Positions 56,613 through 64,000 of a stretch of DNA of 64,000 bases are shown piece by piece. Every line of letters begins with the position of its first letter. The first letter of the stretch is position 1. The notes under the pieces were generated by a model. The model was not told the DNA's origin. It made no database searches and saw nothing but the letters and a program-made list of their open reading frames with translations. The position numbers were made by a program, and so were the translations under genes. The stretch comes from Bisporella sp. PMI_857. Lineage: Eukaryota; Ascomycota; Leotiomycetes; Helotiales; Helotiaceae. Location of the stretch: NCBI GenBank assembly GCA_021307315.1, contig JAJSPD010000076.1:124001-188000 (forward strand). The letters run 5' to 3'.

Positions 56613-59600
56613 ATGTTTGGCAGTCGAAGGAAACGAGGAGGGTCGAATCCGGTACGTACGCTCGCAATCGAGAAGCTCATAAACTTTTGGGCGGGAGACC
56701 GATGCCCAAAAATACCGATCTGGGGAAGAATCCAATTGAAAATATTGTGCTGACAGCTCTAGCAGCCCTTGAACAAGGACAATGCGAATCCCAATGCGGC
56801 GATGGCAGCTGCCCAGGCCTTTCTCAAGAACCAGGCGTCCAATACATCCCTTGCGACGGCGGCAGCTGGTGCTGCTCTACGATCTCGGCCGACGACTCCA
56901 ATATCGGTAGCTGACGTGCAGACGAAGAGGATGATTCGGAGGGCTGAGTCAACATCATCTATGGGAAGCTCAAGAAATGGATCCACCAGAGGCAAGGACG
57001 GACCTGCCCTACGAAGGAGAGGAAGCAGTGGCTCCATGACTGAGCGCACGTTCCGCGATCCATCGCCATCGTCACCAGTTCCAAGCGCATACGATACCCC
57101 TCCGGTTCCGGCCTTGCCGAAGAGTATACCACAGTCGAAAGGACATCGGCGCACATCTAGCCTGGAGGCACCTGCAATGCGCGTAGCATCCCCCGCTCCA
57201 AACCAGGCCAATGGACGAGGATCCAGCTTGGGCCCTGCAAACACAGGCTCCGCGCCTAGGAGAAATGGCCAGAGGATGCAGAGTTCGTCAAGCGTGCCAG
57301 AGCTAACAGGCTTGCAGAAAACGGAAAGTAGAGGGTCCGTTAACTTTTCTTTACCTACTGGTTCAAGGCCGGGATCACCTATCTTACAGAGGCAGCTAAC
57401 ATCTCCTGAACCACAAAGGTCGCAACCACCTATAATCACATCGCCAGCAAATCAACACTTGGTATACGACCCAAACACTCGCAGCTTTTTACCATATGCA
57501 GATATTCTAGCTATTGAAGAGAGAGAGAGGGTTCGACATGCTTCGACTCTGCCTGTCAAAAAAAAGAAGAGGCTCGCGCCAGCCAAAGCTACCGGCCAGC
57601 ATCTTTCAGATGGGACGATGGGAAGCAAACCGCGAGGGACAGCGGTAGATGCGCTTGAGGCAAAAAATAGGTCGGAACCAAGGGAATTGCCAGCGCCTCA
57701 GAGACCAGTTGAACCTGAGCCCGAGCCAATTTCACATGCCGAGCCACTTCCAGCTACGGTTGTTACAAAGAAAAAGAAGAAGAATGTTGTAGTGCCTAGT
57801 GATGCCGACAGCGATCAAGAGTCATATATACCAAATTCGTCGGATAATGATAGTGATTTTCGAGCAGGATCTTACAGCAATAAGAGTAGGACACAATTAA
57901 GCAAAAAACCCTCCGTGGTTCGCGAAGAAAGAGAGGTAGAGGAGCAGGAAGATCATACTCCAATAACACCTGTCAACAAGGACAATACTCTAACATTTTC
58001 ACCAACTTCATTGCCTCGATCTAAAGCTGGGAGAGGGAAAGGCAAAGCTAGTCAGCCAGCTACGAATGTTGAGGAGTATCAAGTCCAGGCAGCGCCAATC
58101 AACATTACACCTCCTCCAAGCGATAGTGGGCTGACGACAAATGAAAGTGTTAAAAACAAGAGAGTATCATCCATCAGTCCAGCACGATCAACACATTTTG
58201 CACCGACCCCCGATAGCTTGGTTGTGAGGCATAGTCCCCCTGGGCGCTCAATATCACCTCGAAAATCAGCTTTGAAACATTCAAACTCGCCACGGGACCA
58301 ATCACCAATGGGGGATGTATCCGAAGTCGGTTCCGACGATGTTCAGCCACTCCCACGGAAGAAAGCCGTGCGTGTCAGCTTCGACGATACTAACATCATA
58401 GTAGGCGAAGCGGCTGGGTTGGCAAATACAGACTCTCCGATTACACAAAGCCCGCAGGTTGCGAAACGAAACTGGTTTAGTCTTGGAGGCCGCAACAGGA
58501 AGAAAGAATCGGCAGTTATTGGAGATAATGATGATGAAGTAATGCAGCCAAGGCCAGCATTGCCATCGTTTGGAAGCGTTCGAGGAACCAACCCTCGTCG
58601 AGAGCCTGCGGAAGAGCGCCCATTAGTGAAGCCTGCAGAACACGCTGGAAATGATACGCCTATACCGTCTATGCCTCCTTCGCCCTTAGAGACAGCCCAA
58701 GGTAGTGAAATACATACGCCACTAGGACAGTCTACAGACCATCTTATTGGCGCAGTTCTCTCCCATGATGCTGCATCTAAGCATGAGGCCAACATCTCCA
58801 AATCACGAGAGCCATTGCCTCCTCAAGTCACTTCTGTGGAAGGCACCGGCTATCATTCTGATACCGATAGCTTAGATTCGGTCATCGCGTACTCCAGACC
58901 AGTAGATATAGCTTCTCCTTCGACTGTAGAACACATCCCAACTCAGATCTCTGATGAGCATGACACAACTGTGACTATACAGGTGGAACCTTGGCCAATA
59001 GTTGACAAGCCAAATGGCGATACCCCAAAAATCTCCATTACTGCAGCTACACCGACGATAGAAGAATCAAGCGAGAGAGAGCAATGGCTAGATATGCCGG
59101 GTGGGTTCCCAGCCAGCTCAGCTTCAGACTCAGAAGGCGAGGATGCAGCGCCGATCTCAAAGACGGCGGCGTCAAAAGTGTCCACAGAACGTGAAGTGCT
59201 GGGGTCTACTCCATCTCCTGCAAATAATGATATGTCGCACGAAGTGCAGCAGCTTGGCTCTCCTGTTCTAAGTACTAATGCGCGAGAAAACTCACTCCAG
59301 CATGTTGCTATACTAGAGGAGACTGAGGACTCTGACAGTAGTGGGATCTACAGCGATGCAGCTGAAGATTTGTCTGATTTGGAGGGTGGTGATTTCCAAT
59401 CACTAGACGCTGTTGTTGAAAATCCAGTGGTTGGCAGCACCACCCCTGGCGTAGCAATTAGCACGCCTCCAGAAAGTCCTACAGTTCAACTAGCAAAGCA
59501 AAAGGCATATCAGCGAAGTGGATTATCGAAGACTATGAGCCAGCCAGACTCAAGAGAAGGCTGGGAGAAAGCACAGGAATATTGGCGAGGATTATCGGAT

Positions 59601-61307
59601 GATAAGAAACATCAACTTGAGCAGGAGGCACGGGAAGCGGCGGCCGAATCTGAGTCATCAATTGAGGTCAAACCTTTACCTAAGCCAAAGAAGAAGAAAA
59701 ATATTGCTGTTCAGCCAGCTACTGCGCCGATTCTGAAGCAGCCGGAGCCGCAAGCCAGACAGAATCGGACATATCAGATCCAACCTGGCACAAAGGCTAG
59801 CAGAGACGAATATACTCCCACTTTACGAGGTTCCATGCGTGGTCAGTCGTCCCCGATAGCAGCCGCAGCTCCTGAGACGCACATGCGAAAATCTATGAGA
59901 GGTCAGGGCTCCATGCGCAGCTCATTGCGCGAAGATCAAGCGCCAGGGCAAAGTGCATCACAGAGGAGAAACCGTCCAACCTCACTGCCAGTTACAGAAA
60001 TCAAACCTGATTCTGCTGCAGTCAAGATGCATGTCAGAGCTCTCTCGGCTGCAAGTGCGGCGGCTGCAACCAAGGCGTCTGCAAACCAACCTCCTCTTCT
60101 ACGCAGAGGTTCAGGTGATAGTGACAGTAGCTTCAAGCGCTCAAAACCAGCCGAAGTCACAACTTTTAGGCGTTCTATGCGTGTGAACAAAGATCAAGGA
60201 AGCAGAAGGACACAATCACCAATAAATTCGAGCCGATTCAGCCTAAGATCATCGTCACCCACAGGGTCTCTGCAAAGCCATCGTCCTTTGGGTGGAGCAC
60301 CGCCTGCCTCATCGCCACAAATCAACATGCGTAGATCAATGCGAATTTCCCAAGACTCGATGCCTTCTCTAAGAGGTAACAAGCCAGCGCGAACTAAATC
60401 ACCTATCCGTCTGCCGGGATTTGGCCGTACATCGTCCACCAAACCCGCAAAGACAAAGCCTGTCGCTCCACGATCAAGTCGTTTTGCTGACTCTAGCGAT
60501 GAGGAGGATATAAGGCCCGCTTTCCGGAGTAGATTTGCGGATTCGAGTGATGAGGATGATGAGCCGCTTCCTCCTAGACAGGGAGGCTTTACACGGGGCA
60601 CTATGCGTTCAAGTCAGCCCCTCCGTCCAATTCCCGCTCGATCAGGGGTAAATGATGGTGATTCCAGTGACCTACCTGATAGCGATGATGAAAAAACCCC
60701 AGCTTCACCAAATATGAAGCAGGCCAAGACTCGCCAATCAGAAGCAACCACAAGCACTATTGCGCCAACCAGCTCCCTTCAACGGTCTGGCTCAGGTCGT
60801 GGTGCGCTAGCTCCGACCGTCACAGTCAATATCAGCGGTGGAGCTCGACCACTACAAGCACGTCGTGGGTCCTTAATGTCCATTCTCCGCCGCAAAAAAC
60901 CAGATGCGACTTCAAAAGTCCGCAAATCAGATGTGGAATCTGCTGCTCGTCGAGATACGCCGCTCGAACGCTCGAAGTCCGATCTAGCTCTTGTAAAGAG
61001 GCAAGAATCTTACAACTCGACGAACGGCGCGAGGCCTATGTCGCCAAAATTGCAGAAGAGAAATAATAGTGCGAGTTGGCCATTAACGCCTACTGCGCCT
61101 GTAACGATTGACGAAGATGAGAAGGAAAGGCCGTTTTCAGCAGACGCAGTTGATGGGGTCACAGGTGGGGATAAGCCAGGTATCGGGACAAGGAGATTCA
61201 CAGATTCTGGACTGAATGCTGTGGATGTTGGTAATGTTAATGGAGTTGTGGTGCCGAGGAAGAAGAAGTTCCAGGCACTGAGGAGGATGTTCAAACTCGA
61301 CGATTAA
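56613..61307 (+). CDS. Very large Ser/Pro-rich disordered protein
   Basis: Exon 1 56613-56651 (MFGSRRKRGGSNP) joins in phase 0 to exon 2 56763-61307, giving 1527 residues. The protein is rich in Ser, Pro, Arg and Lys and has almost no predicted globular part. Recognisable segments: an alanine-rich helix AAMAAAQAFLKNQ ... AAAGAALRS near the start followed by VQTKRMIRR; many SP and TP sites; poly-Lys clusters (KKKKKN twice); a Trp-containing helix EGWEKAQEYWRGLSDDKKHQ at about 950; repeated SMR motifs (1040-1210); the tandem SRFADSSDE[ED] at about 1251 and 1269; and a basic amphipathic end KKKFQALRRMFKLDD. This resembles scaffold or cortex-associated fungal proteins, perhaps eisosome-linked, but I cannot name it. 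The acceptor is a TAGCAG tandem, so one Gln may be optional. Confidence 0.8.
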
Positions 61308-62434
61308 ACATAGCGCAAAGATTCTTTTCGTTTGTTGGAGGCATGAGCGGTGAATAAAAAAGGAATGGATACCCCTGGGAATGGAAGATTCCCATCCGAA
61401 TATGATATTTTCTTAATTATGATGCCGGGACATGGCGGAGAGCAGAATGATTCTTGTATATAGCTCACTTGGCCCCGACGTAGATACACGATACGAAAAT
61501 AATACGTAATTACTCCCATTAGGTGCCGTTCTTACCTCATGACGCTCTTGACACCATTGTATACCCGTGAGTTGAGAATGATACCTGGGATTTCGAGCGC
61601 GGAAGCGCAGCAAGAGCAATATACTATCGAGATCTTATCAGCACGGACGATTGAGGCACTTGGCGAGGAAGCGCATCCTTTCGAGCCTTGTTACATACAT
61701 ATGCTAAGTCACTTCCGAATGTTGAATCAGGCGTGATGTTTCCCGCCTCCTCGGATATTCGTTCATCGGGCATATGCAAGACGGAGAAGCGATACTGGCC
61801 AGCTCTCGCGCTCGAGGGATAGACGGTGCCGTTTTTCTGTTCTTGAGGGCGGTTCTGCCGGTCTAGGCTCGAGAGCCGGGGATACCTGGGGGTCGAGAGG
61901 GGAGTATTGTTAATGGGGGGTGGAGTTTATGCATGGGACGGTAGTAGGGAGGTTATTTTCGTTAGCATGAAAGTGTCTTGTGCTTGTGGGTGTATAGGAT
62001 GGAATTGGATTGCAAGGCTTTGGGAGGATTGATGGTTGGAGGGATGTTATGGCATGATGGATGGCCTGTAGGCTGGTATTGCTTTTGTTTGCAGACTTAT
62101 GGGAAGGGGGGACGAAAATTTCCTGGTGTTTTGGGTGTCAAATGGATATATTCAATCTTTCCGTATTGAGTTTGTAGCTAGCGCTTGGATATGGTTCGAT
62201 CAACTGCGTCGCACACTAGAGAAATTTCTCTTATTCGCTATTAAGATACTTGTTGCCAAGGTTAATTCTTGAGGATGGTGAAGGATACATGGTTTCGTGC
62301 ATAGTCGAAGTCAACTTTCATGTATTATGAGCATCTATGGATAAACATAGCGAATATTCCAAAATTCAACTACCACCCATTCTCGGGTATCAAACTCCAA
62401 ACGCCTCTCTATACATCCCAAATATTCATACATC
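61308..62434. other. Convergent gap, nothing recognised
   Basis: 1.1 kb between two converging genes. A small inverted pair GCTCTCG/CGAGAGC lies at about 61803 and 61870. The frames at 61539 and 61978 are not supported. Confidence 0.4.
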
Positions 62435-64000
62435 TCAACCTTGCTTCTCGCCCTCCTTCTTCTCCTCATTCAGACCAAGCCATCCCTTGACCTTGTCAAT
62501 CTTATTCTTGACCCACGACAACCAGTCAGTTCCTTTGGCGGATTTGTTTCCTTCATCATTGACCACGGGTCTATCCACGTTTGAAGGCGCTGGGTCTTCG
62601 GGACTTACAACAGGGTCTGGGACAATATTGGGATGAGCGGCGGACGACGCTTCAATGGGATCAATCGAAATTACGAATGAGCCTTCATCTTCGGATGAAG
62701 CTGGCGAAGGGGAAGGCGTACTGAATGCTGCTGGTGAGGTGGACGGTGACGGCGCAGGCACTGGATCTTCTGGCTCTGGAAGCGAGGTATCGGGGGAGTG
62801 AACGCCTACGGGCTTGAATGGTAGACGAATAGTGCCGTTGTTTGGTTTGGGTGTTATGTGGAGGGAGTCGCAAACTATGTTGTAGACTTCGGTGTTTTCT
62901 AATACCATCAGAAAAAAGTTTGGAACGGGAGTAGGATTGTAGACTTACGGAAAGGCTCGATGCGACTGTTCCCAGCATGGGGGAATGCCGGGCCTCGAGC
63001 GATGAAAATGGCTCTCATAAGAGGATGCTCATGGTCATAACCATGTAGACCTCGAGGATGGTATTGTATATTCTTTGCTTTTGCATCTGCAACATTAAAT
63101 TCTTCCTTCCTGACTACGGCCCATCCTGTTTTAGGTACAATCCATAAAGGAGCAATACGCTCATTATTTGAGAAGTGGTATCTCTCTGGCATATTGACGT
63201 CTCGAAGATACACCTCGTAGTTGGGGTTTTTCGCCGCCTCAGCCGCCAATGTATCATACAGTCCTTGTATGTGAGCAGGGTCTTTTGGACGTAAACCATA
63301 GAGTGGCCATCCATCGGTGTGCTCGATCAGATTTGTATCAATGATGTCTTCTAGTTGAATCAGCCGGTGTGTGTCCGTGGTGGCCATCCCATGATCAGAA
63401 ACAACAATGACATTTACAATTTTAGTCAGGTTTCGTGCTTCTAATCCCTTGAAAATATTATCTAGCATGGTATCCACTTCATTGATAGTGACTCTGATCT
63501 CTGTGCTGTTTGGGCCATATTGATGACCATCTGCGTCAACATTTGGGACATACGCAGCGATGAGTTGTGGCCGCATATTAATAACTTCAGCCAATTCGTT
63601 CTCCAGACCAGGCCTATCCAGCAGACCTAATATCCTGCTGACCTTGTTTGTCAATGGCTCCTTACCGTTATACTTATCTAAGAAAGCAGGCTTGACAGAC
63701 AGGATATTTGCTTCACTTCCTGGCCACATGTGAATAGCGCTTCTGATCCCTTGATTCTCAGCTGTAACCCATAAAGGTTCTCCGCCCCACCACTTTGGCT
63801 GCATAGCGTTGGGGTGAGTATAATAAAATTCTTCCTTCAATTTCACATCCCAAAACGTGTTACCAACGATTCCATGGGATTCAGGATATAGTCCAGTCAC
63901 CAAAGTATAGTGGTTTGGAAATGTGACTGAGGGGAAGCTAGGGTGCATATATGATGGAGATACACCCTCTGCAATGAACGAATTTAGCCTAGGGGTGATT
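62435..64000 (-). CDS. Type I phosphodiesterase/nucleotide pyrophosphatase (5' end outside window)
   Basis: Partial: the frame is open through the right edge at 64000. The exon 64000-62949 joins the last exon 62898-62435 across a GTAAGT...TAG intron (RIEPFQNTEVYN), giving about 505 visible residues. Catalytic features: the nucleophile Thr in FPSVTFPNHYTLVTGLYPE, the metal-binding VDADGHQYGP and SDHGM, and later GLHGYDHEHP. This is the ectonucleotide pyrophosphatase/phosphodiesterase family that splits nucleoside triphosphates and phosphodiesters, usually outside the cell or in the secretory path, anchored by an N-terminal helix (here off the window). After the catalytic domain come a Pro/Ser-rich stretch and an amphipathic end WLSWVKNKIDKVKGWLGLNE. 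Confidence 0.92.

Overview
The window looks like nuclear DNA of a filamentous ascomycete (Pezizomycotina; a Leotiomycetes-like gene set is my guess). Reasons: about 20 protein genes on both strands, most split by short GT-AG introns of roughly 45-170 bp with CTAAC/CTGAC-like branch points, and fungus-typical families: Zn2Cys6 regulator, 2EXR, HET, TmpA-like membrane reductase, GH45 endoglucanase, Tom5 and a large disordered Ser/Pro-rich protein. Exon structures given here were worked out by hand from reading frame, splice signals and family alignment from memory; no search was run.

Layout. 1-4.5 kb: gene-poor, with one clean solo LTR (974-1227, perfect 5-bp target duplication). 4.5-6.1 kb: TmpA-like flavoreductase. 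6.1-10.3 kb: gene-poor. 10.3-22 kb: formyltetrahydrofolate deformylase, FAD monooxygenase, a decayed alpha/beta-hydrolase, a Zn2Cys6 regulator containing an 8-nt microexon, an uncertain small membrane protein, a 2EXR protein and an NAD(P)-dependent reductase of the dihydroflavonol reductase type. 22.4-24.2 kb: two unrelated-subfamily Nudix hydrolases, tail to tail. 25-31 kb: two proteins of unknown function and an ALKBH1-type dioxygenase. 31.5-32.3 kb: a broken HET-domain gene. 33.5-39.1 kb: GH45 endoglucanase, mitochondrial glycine decarboxylase P protein (GCV2, with a hidden last exon) and the 49-residue TOM5. 39-48.6 kb: three orphan proteins, a hairpin-flanked CCCTAAAC decamer array, a second probable solo LTR and an AT-rich, inverted-repeat-rich block. 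48.6-52 kb: head-to-head pair of a possible ubiquitin-fold protein and a dynamin-family GTPase. 52.7-64 kb: a small orphan protein, an epoxide hydrolase, a 1527-residue disordered protein and the 3' part of a type I phosphodiesterase/nucleotide pyrophosphatase that runs off the right end.

How the genes relate. Most are unrelated housekeeping or accessory genes. The monooxygenase, dead hydrolase and Zn2Cys6 regulator (12-17 kb) could be the remains of a small catabolic cluster. PurU and GCV2 both feed folate one-carbon metabolism but are 23 kb apart. The dynamin/ubiquitin-fold pair shares a 277-bp promoter and is the most plausible undescribed two-gene unit, although this rests on inference only.
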